From contig CAZJYZ010000035.1 in assembly GCA_964550345.1 (NCBI GenBank), positions 1 through 34,358 of the forward strand: a stretch of 34,358 nucleotides of DNA. Direction: 5' to 3'. The stretch's first letter is position 1. Every line of letters begins with the position of its first letter. Position numbers and translations under genes: made by a program. This document shows, piece after piece, positions 23,952 through 31,945 of the stretch. The DNA is from JAAEUB01 sp964550345. GTDB lineage: Bacteria > Pseudomonadota > Alphaproteobacteria > Rhodobacterales > Rhodobacteraceae. The notes beneath the pieces were generated by a model. That model worked only from the letters and a program-made list of their open reading frames with translations, was not told where the DNA came from and did not search any database.

Positions 23952-24314
23952 ATGGATTTGCAGACCCGCACCGACTACTTGGCGCGCTTAATGGAAGAAA
24001 AGCTGGGCGTGCGCGGCAAGGGGCTTGAGGCCAAGCTCAAACGCGCGGGCCGTCAGCTACCCAGATATATTCGCGACCATGGGGCTGCTTTGGTGGAAGC
24101 ACAGGCGTTGCAAGATCACCCCCGGTTATCAATGCATGCTGACCCCGACCGGTTGGAGCGTGCCTATGCCGACATAGAGCGCTACCTGAAGGGCCTAGAC
24201 CTCTGGGCAAGGCGACGCGACACTTTTTTGAACTGGCTGGCAGGGCTGTCAGCTAGTTTCTTGTTTCTGGTGGTGATCCTGCTGGCGCTTCTGCGTTGGC
24301 GTGGGTTCCTTTGA
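23952..24314 (+). CDS. Conserved hypothetical protein with C-terminal membrane anchor
   Basis: 120 aa. Basic, helical N-terminal two thirds (TDYLARLMEEKLGVRGKGLEAKLKRAGRQLPRYIRDHGAALVEAQ) and a single C-terminal membrane helix (about 95-113, FLNWLAGLSASFLFLVVILLALL). No family recognised with certainty; it resembles small hypothetical proteins seen in Rhodobacterales. ATG at 23952 with GGAAAA 5 nt upstream. Divergent from the hydrolase. Its last 62 bp overlap the 3' end of the DUF817 gene on the other strand. Confidence 0.7.
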   Translation: MDLQTRTDYLARLMEEKLGVRGKGLEAKLKRAGRQLPRYIRDHGAALVEAQALQDHPRLSMHADPDRLERAYADIERYLKGLDLWARRRDTFLNWLAGLSASFLFLVVILLALLRWRGFL

Positions 24315-25143
24315 GCGGCCCCAACGCGTCACGGTAAACCAGCGTGACCGTTACGAAGCTCACGTAAAGAAGCAAATACCAGCTTCCCAGTTTTGAAAAG
24401 CTGACCCAACCCCAGCCATCCGTGCCTGCATAGACCCAGGTGCCGGTATTGGTGCCGATATTCTCCGCGATCCACAGGAAAAAGCTGGTTAACAGTGCCG
24501 CCACAGGCAAAGGCATCCAGTAGCGCCCACCAATGGTGAACCAGATGCGGGTTCTGGCAAACAGCACCAAAGTGGCCGCAAACAGGACAATGCGAATATC
24601 CGGTAGAAAATGGTGGCTGAAAAAGTTCAGGTAGATGGCAGAGGCCAGCAGCACCGACACCCAAAATGGTGGATAGGGGGAAAACCGCATGTCAAATATG
24701 CGGATGACCCGCGCCATATAGCTGCCGACGCTGGCATACATAAAACCCGAAAACAGTGGCACACCAAACAGCTTCAGCAGCCCCGGTTCGGGATATGCCC
24801 AGCTGCCTGCTTGGATCTTGAAGATCTCCATTGCCGTGCCTGTGATGTGAAACAGCAAGATCACCCGCGCCTCGCGCCAGCTTTCCAGTTTTAGCCACAA
24901 AAACCCCGCCTGAAGACCGATCGCATAGATCACTAGCGCATCGTAACGCGCCAGCGCCCAACCATCCTGCCATATCATTTTTGAGACGATAATTCCCGCC
25001 AACATCATGGCGCCAAACAGGCAGGCCCAGCCCTGTTTCAGCACGAACATGACAAATTCGGCGGGTAAATGCGGCAGGCGGGATCTGACCCGATTGCCCA
25101 GATAACGTTCCAGATTGCGGGTCTTGTGGTTACTCGTACTCAT
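24253..25143 (-). CDS. DUF817 integral membrane protein
   Basis: 296 aa with about eight hydrophobic segments. Family features: a first membrane helix after EFVMFVLKQGWACLFGAMML, LLFHITGTAMEIFKIQAGSWAYPEPG, FGVPLFSGFMYASVGSYMARV, and late IAENIGTNTGTWVYAGTDGWGWVSFSKLGSWYLLLYVSFV. These polar residues in membrane segments are conserved in DUF817 proteins. Biochemical role unknown. It ends inside the preceding plus-strand gene (62-bp tail-to-tail overlap). ATG at 25143. Confidence 0.87.
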   Translation of the reverse strand: MSTSNHKTRNLERYLGNRVRSRLPHLPAEFVMFVLKQGWACLFGAMMLAGIIVSKMIWQDGWALARYDALVIYAIGLQAGFLWLKLESWREARVILLFHITGTAMEIFKIQAGSWAYPEPGLLKLFGVPLFSGFMYASVGSYMARVIRIFDMRFSPYPPFWVSVLLASAIYLNFFSHHFLPDIRIVLFAATLVLFARTRIWFTIGGRYWMPLPVAALLTSFFLWIAENIGTNTGTWVYAGTDGWGWVSFSKLGSWYLLLYVSFVTVTLVYRDALGPLKGTHANAEAPAGSPPETRN

Positions 25144-25249
25144 CGCATTAGAAAAGATGATCCGGGCGGCCTTGTCCAGTGATTATCCAGAGGTGGGGCA
25201 CCGCGGATGGCGTGATGTATGACCTGTATTGTAATTGTTGGTTTGCAGG

Positions 25250-25307
25250 CCCAGAGACCCTGAAAAAATAGTTCAGATAACACCGATACTCTGGGTTAAG
25301 GTCTCTG
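25250..25307 (+). promoter_or_regulatory. Mutually exclusive hairpins upstream of the MDR gene
   Basis: CCCAGAG (25250-25256) can pair with CTCTGGG (25289-25295), while the overlapping CAGAGACC (25252-25259) can pair with GGTCTCTG (25300-25307). Both cannot form at once, so a two-state RNA switch is possible if transcription starts upstream. The ATG follows 107 nt later. No known riboswitch recognised. Structure seen, role inferred. Confidence 0.4.
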
Positions 25308-25414
25308 AGGCTGGTAGCATATAAAGGCGGGTCACTGTTCCTTTTTTCAAGGGCGCGCGGAACGCATGCAGGTCAGAGCACCCGGATGGTGCGTTTATGT
25401 GTGGAGAGCGTCAG

Positions 25415-26383
25415 ATGACAAGGCCGTTGATGAAAGCTGTTGTTTATGACCGCTATGGCGGGCCGGAGCAGCTTCGGCTTGCTGACATACCGGTACCGGA
25501 ACCAAGCAAGGGTCAGGTCCGGATCCGGGTGCTGGCCTGCGCGGTAAATCTGTCGGACTGGGAATACCTGGTGGGGGACCCGTTTTATGCCCGGATTGCA
25601 GGTGGGTTGAGGCGCCCGAAACGGCGGGTGCTGGGCTCGGACATTGTTGGTTTAGTGGATAAGCTCGGCCCAGGTGTTACCGATTTGCCAGTAGGCCAGC
25701 GGGTCATGGGTGATTTTGTTATGACCCGGGGTGGTTTTGCCGAATATGCCTGTATTCCCGCTTCCGAGCTGGCAAGAGTGCCCGATACTCTTAGCGATGA
25801 AATTGCAGCATGCTTGCCTCAGGCAGGAGGTATTGCTGTGGCCGGGACAAATGGCCTGACGAAAGGCTGCACATTTTTGATCAATGGCGCGGGCGGCGGG
25901 TCGGGTACAATGGCGCTGCAAGTGGCCAAGGCCGCCGGTGCGCGTGTTACTGCTGTCGACAAAGTCGGAAAACTCGATTGGCTCAGGTCTTTGGGGGCCG
26001 ATGAGGTGATTGACTATCGCAAGCTCAATTTCACCGAATCCGGGACCAAATGGGACAGGATCCTTGATATGGTTGCTACACGTGGCCCCGGACAAATCGC
26101 CAAGGTATTGTCAAAGCACGGGGTTTATCGGGCTGTGGGCGGTGATGTGAAGGTTCTGCTGTCACTTGTTTTTGGCGGCTTGGGTTTCAGGCTGCAAGGT
26201 AAATCCATTTCCATGTTGATCGTCCCGTCCGGGCGTGACCTGACCGAGCGCGTTGCGCATATGGCCGTCAAGGGGCAGATCACCCCTCAGCTTGAGGATG
26301 TCCTTGCGCTTTCCTCCGTACCAGAAGCATTGCGACGTACTGGCCAAGGCGAAGTGCAAGGAAAACTGGTGATCAAGCCCTAG
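25415..26383 (+). CDS. MDR-family NAD(P)H-dependent oxidoreductase (quinone-oxidoreductase type)
   Basis: 322 aa. N-terminal GroES-like domain MKAVVYDRYGGPEQLRLADIPVPEP ... VRVLACAVNLSDWEYLVGDPFY, then GSDIVGLVDKLGPGV, and a Rossmann domain with FLINGAGGGSGTMALQVAKAAGARVTAV (155-181). The catalytic and structural zinc ligands of alcohol dehydrogenases (CxxGHE and the four-cysteine lobe) are lacking, so it belongs to the zinc-free QOR/enone-reductase branch. ATG at 25415 with GGAGAG upstream; in-frame ATGs at 25397 and 25430 are alternatives. Monocistronic, convergent with glyA. Substrate unknown. Confidence 0.85.
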   Translation: MTRPLMKAVVYDRYGGPEQLRLADIPVPEPSKGQVRIRVLACAVNLSDWEYLVGDPFYARIAGGLRRPKRRVLGSDIVGLVDKLGPGVTDLPVGQRVMGDFVMTRGGFAEYACIPASELARVPDTLSDEIAACLPQAGGIAVAGTNGLTKGCTFLINGAGGGSGTMALQVAKAAGARVTAVDKVGKLDWLRSLGADEVIDYRKLNFTESGTKWDRILDMVATRGPGQIAKVLSKHGVYRAVGGDVKVLLSLVFGGLGFRLQGKSISMLIVPSGRDLTERVAHMAVKGQITPQLEDVLALSSVPEALRRTGQGEVQGKLVIKP

Positions 26384-26423
26384 CCTTCCATTCGTGTCGC
26401 AAATGTTAGGGTGCTGAAGGCTG

Positions 26424-26455
26424 CAGGTGGCCCGCCAATTTCACCGGCCCACCTG
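26424..26455. terminator. Hairpin in the convergent gap MDR / glyA
   Basis: CAGGTGG (26424-26430) and CCACCTG (26449-26455) form a 7-bp stem with extra GC pairing possible in the loop. No T-run follows on either strand, so it would be at most a factor-assisted or mRNA-end-stabilising structure shared by the two converging genes. Confidence 0.35.
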
Positions 26456-26478
26456 TTCTCATCAAGGGTTTCGCCTGA

Positions 26479-27774
26479 TCAAAGCCCCTCATACATCGGG
26501 AAACGCGCACAAAGGTCGGCCACCTTAGCCTTAACGGCCTCCTCAACTGCGCCGTTGCCGTCTTCGCCATTAGCCGCCAGCCCGTCGACAACTTCGACGA
26601 TCATGTCGGCAATGGCGCGAAACTCAGCCTCGCCAAAACCACGGGTGGTGCCGGCCGGAGTGCCTAGGCGGATACCGGATGTCACCATCGGTTTTTCTGG
26701 GTCAAATGGAATGCCGTTTTTGTTGGTGGTGATATGAGCACGCCCCAGCGCCTTTTCAGTGGCATTGCCCTTCACGCCTTTGGGGCGCAGATCGACCAGC
26801 ATCACATGGGTGTCGGTGCCGCCGGTGACGATGTCGAGGCCCCCCTTGATAAGCTGGTCCGCCAGAGCAACCGCATTGGCGCGCACAGCCTTTTGATATG
26901 TCTTGAACTCGGGCCGCAAAGCCTCGCCAAAGGCTACGGCCTTGGCCGCGATAACATGCTCTAATGGTCCGCCCTGAAGCCCCGGAAAAATCGCTGAGTT
27001 AATTTTCTTCGAAAGTGCTTCGTCATTGGTCAGGATCATACCACCGCGTGGACCACGCAGGGTTTTGTGGGTCGTGGTTGTAGCGACATGAGCGTGTGGA
27101 AACGGCGAAGGATGCTCGCCCGCAGCCACCAACCCAGCGAAATGCGCCATATCTACCAGCAGATAGGCGCCAACACTGTCGGCAATCTCGCGGAACTTTG
27201 CAAAATCAATCTGGCGCGGAATGGCCGAGCCACCGGCGATAATCATCTTTGGCTGATGCTCTTTCGCAAGGGCTGCCACCTGATCATAATCAATCAGGCT
27301 GTCTTCACGTCGCACACCATATTGCACCGCATTGAACCACTTGCCTGACTGGTTCGGCGCGGCCCCATGGGTCAGATGCCCGCCCGAGGCAAGGTTCATA
27401 CCTAAAATCGTGTCCCCCGGTTGGATCATCGCCATGAACGCACCCTGGTTGGCTTGCGATCCCGAATTGGGCTGAACATTGACATATTCGCAGCCAAACA
27501 ATTCCTTGGCGCGATCAATCGCCAGATTTTCCGAAACGTCCACCCACTGGCAACCACCATAATACCGACGGCCCGGATAACCTTCGGCATATTTGTTGGT
27601 CATAACGCTGCCCTGCGCTTCCATTACGGCGCGCGAGACGATGTTCTCCGATGCGATCAGCTCGATCTCATCACGCTGCCGCTGAAGCTCGCCCTCGATG
27701 GCGCCGAACAATTCCGGATCGCGGTTCGCAAGTGTTTCGGTAAAAAATCCCTTGTCGCGGACGGCTTCACTCAT
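26479..27774 (-). CDS. glyA: Serine hydroxymethyltransferase
   Basis: PLP enzyme (431 aa) interconverting serine + THF and glycine + methylene-THF. Seen: ELIASENIVSRAV (38-50), NKYAEGYPGRRYYGGC (60-75), LVDMAHFAGLVAAG (206-219), and the PLP-lysine motif HVATTTTHKTLRGPRGG with K237. The ATG at 27774 (MSEAVRDKGFF) has AGGAG upstream; the open frame to 27876 is non-family. It supplies or consumes the glycine handled by the gcv operon elsewhere in the window, but no glycine riboswitch is seen upstream. Upstream gap 27775-28029 holds mainly hairpins of the multicopper oxidase gene, plus a short GTGAC-N9-GTCAC inverted repeat (27858-27876). Confidence 0.97.
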   Translation of the reverse strand: MSEAVRDKGFFTETLANRDPELFGAIEGELQRQRDEIELIASENIVSRAVMEAQGSVMTNKYAEGYPGRRYYGGCQWVDVSENLAIDRAKELFGCEYVNVQPNSGSQANQGAFMAMIQPGDTILGMNLASGGHLTHGAAPNQSGKWFNAVQYGVRREDSLIDYDQVAALAKEHQPKMIIAGGSAIPRQIDFAKFREIADSVGAYLLVDMAHFAGLVAAGEHPSPFPHAHVATTTTHKTLRGPRGGMILTNDEALSKKINSAIFPGLQGGPLEHVIAAKAVAFGEALRPEFKTYQKAVRANAVALADQLIKGGLDIVTGGTDTHVMLVDLRPKGVKGNATEKALGRAHITTNKNGIPFDPEKPMVTSGIRLGTPAGTTRGFGEAEFRAIADMIVEVVDGLAANGEDGNGAVEEAVKAKVADLCARFPMYEGL

Positions 27775-27904
27775 GGCGGTTCTCCTGCAGGCACATTGTT
27801 CACTTCCCGGGTCTTTACCTGACACGGGTGCTTTCGGGAACACAGAAAACGACCAGGGTGACACTTTGCGCGTCACATGACCTCATATAATAGGCGGCAC
27901 TTTG

Positions 27905-28019
27905 TTTCATTTTGGCAGAAATACCTCCGCCTGAGGCCTCAAATTAGGCGTAAAACGCAGTAGCGTTTTGCGCCACGCCCAACCATGAGCACGCCCGTCA
28001 GGGGTTGCTCATGGTTGGG
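27905..28019 (-). terminator. Triple-hairpin 3' region of the multicopper oxidase gene
   Basis: Reading on the minus strand after the stop at 28030: a perfect 14-bp stem CCCAACCATGAGCA / TGCTCATGGTTGGG with a 14-nt loop (28019-27978); a 12-bp stem with one mismatch, GGCGCAAAACGC / GCGTTTTACGCC (27974-27947); then a GC stem ending GGAGG followed by TATTTCTGCCAAAATGAA (27924-27905). The last is the third copy of the conserved terminator block. Three consecutive stems in 115 bp make a very strong transcription stop before glyA. Confidence 0.7.
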
Positions 28020-28029
28020 AGCTCCATTT

Positions 28030-29535
28030 TCAGACCACGGTAAACTGCCCCATCATCCCGGCATCTTCATGTTCCAGAATGTGGCAGTGATACATATAGG
28101 GCAAGTCAGGGTCGCTATAATGATCAAAACGGATCAGGATCCGCGCTGTCTGGCCCGGTTCCACCAAGACGGTATCCTTCAGGCCAGCCTCCTGAGGTGC
28201 CGGGGGCTGTCCGCCCTTGTCCAGCACCCGAAACTGGGTGTTGTGCACATGAAAGGGATGCGCCATGGGGCCAGCATTGGTTATCTCCCAAATTTCGGTT
28301 TCACCCCGTTTCACCACATTGTCTATGCGGCTCATATCCATTTCATTTCCGTTGATGGTAAAGCCGCCACCGCGACCCATCATCATCCCCATACCCATCA
28401 TCGGCATCTCCAGCAGGAATTTGCGCGTATTGACCGCCAGACCCTCATCCGGGGTATCAAGGCTAGCCAGAGTTTGCGGAATGGCAGGTGTCGCGGCAAG
28501 GGTGCCCGCCGGGCGCATTTCCAGCAGGTTGAAGGCCGGGCTTTGTTCGCCCATCTCATTCATCATCATGCCCCCGCCCATATTGCTGCCATGGCCACCC
28601 CCTGAAATGCTTTCAAGATGAGCCGGTTGCCCGTCTGAGAAATCCACGATGATCTCGGCACGCTCGCCCGGAGCCAGCCGCAATTCTTTCAGCGAAACAG
28701 GGGCGGGCAGTAATCCGCCATCCGATCCGATAACCTGAAACGTCCGCCGGTCCCGGAATGTCAGGTTGTATATTGAGGCATTTGCCCCGTTTAGCAGGCG
28801 CAAGCGAACCCGCTGGGTCGTGACCTCCATATACGGGAAAACCGTGCCATTCAGCACCGGATAATTGCCTTGCATCCCGGCCATCAGATCATGGCGCGAA
28901 GGTTCATAAGACATAGCACCGCTTAGCCTGAAGCGCCGGTCCTGCAGCGCCAGCGGGAAGTCATCCACTCCATATTCTGACGGTATATCAAGGGCATCCG
29001 CCTCGTCGTCGTCGATAATCGCTATGCCCGCCAACCCGGCCCAGACCTGTGCGGCAGTCTGGCCCATCAGATGGCTGTGAAACCACATGGTCGAGGCATT
29101 TTCGCGCACCTCAAATTCCGGCGACCATGTAGCACCTGGCCGGATCACCTGATGAGGGCCACCATCGGCGGCGGCCGGCAGGTTGAAACCATGCCAGTGC
29201 AGCGTCGTGTCATGTTGCAGAGAGTTTGTGACATTCAACCGGATGTTATCACCCTTGCGCATGCGCAAAACCGGCCCCAGATAGGCACCGTTAATGCCTT
29301 TGCTTGGCGTTTTATAGCCTGGGAAAAAGGTAGAAATGCCGTCTTGCATGTTCAGGTCATATACCCGCGTGCCGGCCTCTACCCGGCCCGGATCTAGCGG
29401 TGGAATAGCCAGCTTGTTTTCATGCCTGAAACCGGCTTCGGTTGCGGCCTGTACTACCATTGGAATAGTGGCAAAAGCCCCGGCTGCAGCGCCTGACTTT
29501 AGCAGGGACCGACGGCTAATATGGTTGTTGTTCAA
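28030..29535 (-). CDS. Tat-exported multicopper oxidase (CueO/bilirubin oxidase-like)
   Basis: 501 aa from a TTG start. Tat signal with SRRSLLK (7-13) before a hydrophobic stretch; periplasmic enzyme. All copper motifs are present: LHWHGFN, MWFHSHLMGQ, HPFHVHNTQF and YHCHILEHEDAGMM (type 1 site with Met, and the trinuclear cluster). Two methionine-rich insertions (GGGHGSNMGGGMMMNEMGE and LEMPMMGMGMMMGRGGG) resemble the Cu(I)-binding Met-rich regions of CueO. A GTG at 29544 is also in frame but overlaps the AGGAG sequence; TTG at 29535 sits 8 nt after it. Probably oxidises Cu(I) or phenolic substrates; no copper pump neighbours. Confidence 0.92.
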   Translation of the reverse strand: MNNNHISRRSLLKSGAAAGAFATIPMVVQAATEAGFRHENKLAIPPLDPGRVEAGTRVYDLNMQDGISTFFPGYKTPSKGINGAYLGPVLRMRKGDNIRLNVTNSLQHDTTLHWHGFNLPAAADGGPHQVIRPGATWSPEFEVRENASTMWFHSHLMGQTAAQVWAGLAGIAIIDDDEADALDIPSEYGVDDFPLALQDRRFRLSGAMSYEPSRHDLMAGMQGNYPVLNGTVFPYMEVTTQRVRLRLLNGANASIYNLTFRDRRTFQVIGSDGGLLPAPVSLKELRLAPGERAEIIVDFSDGQPAHLESISGGGHGSNMGGGMMMNEMGEQSPAFNLLEMRPAGTLAATPAIPQTLASLDTPDEGLAVNTRKFLLEMPMMGMGMMMGRGGGFTINGNEMDMSRIDNVVKRGETEIWEITNAGPMAHPFHVHNTQFRVLDKGGQPPAPQEAGLKDTVLVEPGQTARILIRFDHYSDPDLPYMYHCHILEHEDAGMMGQFTVV

Positions 29536-29681
29536 AATTTCCACTCCTGTTCGCGTTTATTGACCAGAGCCTATTGGTTGTCATTTTGGCAGTATATGAT
29601 CGGGATCATGCCTTGTGAAATAGTTTGCTCTCTGTCCTGGATACGGTAACAAACCTTAATAGACTAAAAGGATGCCCGATC

Positions 29682-30455
29682 ATGGCGGACCGGCAAACCC
29701 ATAAAATTCACTTTTGCGCGAGTGACATAGACATAGCGCAGAAGGCTTGTAGCGAATTGATGACACGTTATGGCCATGAGGAGCTGGACACGGCCGACAT
29801 AATCGTGGCGCTGGGCGGCGACGGTTTCATGCTGCATACGCTGCACTCAAACCAAAAGCTGGACCTGCCTGTATATGGGATGAACTGCGGTACGGTTGGC
29901 TTTTTGATGAACGAATTTAATTCGGATGATCTTGAGGCACGGCTAAGTGCAGCCGAAGAAACCGTGATCAACCCGCTTAGAATGCGCGCTGAATGTGTGG
30001 ACGGATCCGTGCACGAAGCGCTGGCGATTAACGAAGTGTCCCTGCTGCGCGCAGGTCCACAGGCCGCCAAATTGCAGATCAGCGTCGATGGGCGCCAGCG
30101 CATGGATACGCTTATCTGCGACGGAGCTTTGGTGGCAACGCCCGCCGGATCAACCGCATATAACTACTCGGCGCATGGTCCCATTTTGCCCATTGGCTCG
30201 GACGTGCTGGCGCTGACTGCAATGTCCGCGTTCCGACCGCGGCGCTGGCGCGGGGCGTTGCTACCCAAAAGCGCGCTGGTACGCTTTGATGTGCTGGAGG
30301 CTGAAAAACGCCCGGTCATGGCCGATGCCGACAGCCGCTCGGTACGCAATGTTGTGGCAGTTGAAATCCGGTCCGAGGATGCGATCCGCCACAGCATTCT
30401 GTTTGATCCCGGCCATGGTCTGGAAGAGCGTCTGATCCGCGAACAATTTGTCTGA
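29682..30455 (+). CDS. nadK: NAD kinase
   Basis: 257 aa, ATP-dependent phosphorylation of NAD+ to NADP+. Seen: VALGGDGFML with GGDG at 45-48 (catalytic D47), VYGMNCGTVGFLMNEF, the NE motif in ALAINEVSLLR (117-118) and CDGALVATPAGSTAYNYSAHGPI (the conserved TPTGSTAY-like segment). ATG at 29682 with AAAAGGA upstream; the in-frame codon at 29625 precedes non-family residues. Length is on the short side, as usual for Rhodobacterales NadK. Divergent from the multicopper oxidase gene and convergent with mvaA. Confidence 0.95.
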   Translation: MADRQTHKIHFCASDIDIAQKACSELMTRYGHEELDTADIIVALGGDGFMLHTLHSNQKLDLPVYGMNCGTVGFLMNEFNSDDLEARLSAAEETVINPLRMRAECVDGSVHEALAINEVSLLRAGPQAAKLQISVDGRQRMDTLICDGALVATPAGSTAYNYSAHGPILPIGSDVLALTAMSAFRPRRWRGALLPKSALVRFDVLEAEKRPVMADADSRSVRNVVAVEIRSEDAIRHSILFDPGHGLEERLIREQFV

Positions 30456-30564
30456 GAAGGGGGGCGGGAAGTAGAAATAAACCCCGGCCAAACTCCATTC
30501 GGAATAATCTCAGGGCCTGTCGCATTTTTGTGCAAACAATGCCACAGGGACGGACTCTAAAACT

Positions 30565-31812
30565 TTAAACAACGCCCTTCAAAACTTCTCGCGCAACATC
30601 CTCGCGTACGCTGGCGCGTCGGATCATTTCCTGTGCCACAAAATCGATCTCGTCTCCCTTGGCGCCGGCGGCAATTGCCACATTACGGGCATGCAACCCC
30701 ATATGTCCGCGCTGAATGCCTTCGCCCGCAAGGGCGCGCATGGCCGAGAAGTTTTGCACCAGCCCAACTGCCGCCATTACCCGCGCCAGCCTGTCCGCAC
30801 TGGTAGCGCCGAGTATGTTCAGGGCCGCCTGCGCTGTCGGGTGCGCCTTGGTTGCACCCCCGATGATACCCACGGGGACCGGCAGTTCCAACCTGCCAAG
30901 AAGGTCACCATTCTCAGCTTTTTCCCAAGATGTCAGGGGTTTATAAGGTTCGCCCCTTGTGGCGGCAAAGGCATGCGCCCCGGCCTCTAGCGCACGGGTG
31001 TCATTGCCAGTAGCCAAAGCAACGGCGTCAATCCCGTTCATGATGCCTTTGTTATGGGTGGCGGCGCGGTAGGGGTCTGCGGCGGCAAAAGCATAGGCAG
31101 AAAGCATGGCCTCGACCATTTCTTCCCCCAAAATTTCGGCTGGCCAGACCGCCTCTGCTCGAACCAGACGCCGGTCGGCAAGATTTGACAGAATGCGCAG
31201 ACCCACCTTGCCACCTGTCCACATTTCCAGCTTTGGGGCCAAGGCTTCGGCCATGGAATTCACCGCGTTTGCCCCCATCGCATCACGCACATCTACGATC
31301 AGATGCAGTACCAGAAAACTTCCAATATCGCGTATTTCGATGCCCCTAAATCCACCATCTAATCTGGTAAGGACCGGATCTAACTCATTGCAAAGGCGAT
31401 GTATTTCTTCAGTTTTTTCGTCCAGAACCACCCGGGCGGCGGCCCTGTCGGGTAGGTCTGTAATTTGCACCTGCGCGATCATGTGTGGCGCGTCGGAATC
31501 CGTTCGCACCCCGCCTGTGTCGCGGCACGCAAGTGCGCCGTTGCACACCGCAGCGACAACGCTGCTTTCCTCGGTCGCCATTGGCACCAGCACATCCTGA
31601 CCATCCACGATCAGGTTTGTCGCCACTCCCAGTGGCACGGACATCACGCTGATGACGTTTTCAGACAGGTTGTCCGCAAGGCCACCGTCGGCATGTGCGG
31701 CGCGGTATAGATACTCGGTCTGTTCGTCGGATAATCTGGTTTCCTCAGCGATCTTGGCCAGACGTTTTTCTCTGGTCAGATTGTGAAAACCTGGTAGGCG
31801 GGAATTGGTCAT
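30565..31812 (-). CDS. mvaA: Class II (degradative-type) hydroxymethylglutaryl-CoA reductase
   Basis: 415 aa. Catalytic residues of class II HMG-CoA reductase (Pseudomonas mevalonii numbering E83, K267, N271, D283, H381) appear as E81/E82 in PMATEESSVVA, K255 and N259 in HNKGIMNGIDAV, D271 in ATGNDTRA, and H374 in MGLHARNVA. The ENVISVMSVPLGVATNLIVDG dimer segment is present. Class II enzymes either degrade mevalonate to HMG-CoA or make it for isoprenoids. The start at 31812 has GGAGG upstream. No other mevalonate-pathway gene lies in the window; direction of catalysis and physiological role remain open. Confidence 0.93.
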   Translation of the reverse strand: MTNSRLPGFHNLTREKRLAKIAEETRLSDEQTEYLYRAAHADGGLADNLSENVISVMSVPLGVATNLIVDGQDVLVPMATEESSVVAAVCNGALACRDTGGVRTDSDAPHMIAQVQITDLPDRAAARVVLDEKTEEIHRLCNELDPVLTRLDGGFRGIEIRDIGSFLVLHLIVDVRDAMGANAVNSMAEALAPKLEMWTGGKVGLRILSNLADRRLVRAEAVWPAEILGEEMVEAMLSAYAFAAADPYRAATHNKGIMNGIDAVALATGNDTRALEAGAHAFAATRGEPYKPLTSWEKAENGDLLGRLELPVPVGIIGGATKAHPTAQAALNILGATSADRLARVMAAVGLVQNFSAMRALAGEGIQRGHMGLHARNVAIAAGAKGDEIDFVAQEMIRRASVREDVAREVLKGVV

Positions 31813-31883
31813 GGGATCCTCCAACAATAGCTACCCAAGCAGGTGCAATTCATCTGGTCAAGCTAATCAATTGACATGACACG

Positions 31884-31921
31884 AAAAACCGCCCCGGAAG
31901 CAGGTTCCGAGGCGGATTTTT
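31884..31921 (-). terminator. Bidirectional-type intrinsic terminator after the curli operon
   Basis: Stem CCGCCcCGGAA (31889-31899) / TTCCGaGGCGG (31905-31915), 11 bp with one mismatch and a 5-nt loop. On the minus strand it is followed by TTTTT, 25-62 nt beyond the last curlin stop; there is also a T-run on the plus strand (31917-31921). It insulates the curli operon from mvaA. Confidence 0.88.
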
Positions 31922-31945
31922 AGGGCAGCTCAGTAACGGGTTGGT

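Noticed and set aside
27775..27904. Riboswitch upstream of glyA
   Set aside because: No glycine, SAM/SAH or THF aptamer core was recognisable; only a short GTGAC-N9-GTCAC repeat.
27985..28605. 206-codon plus-strand frame rich in histidine
   Set aside because: It is the complement of the multicopper oxidase copper-binding and Met-rich regions; the histidines come from antisense reading of ATG/GTG codons.
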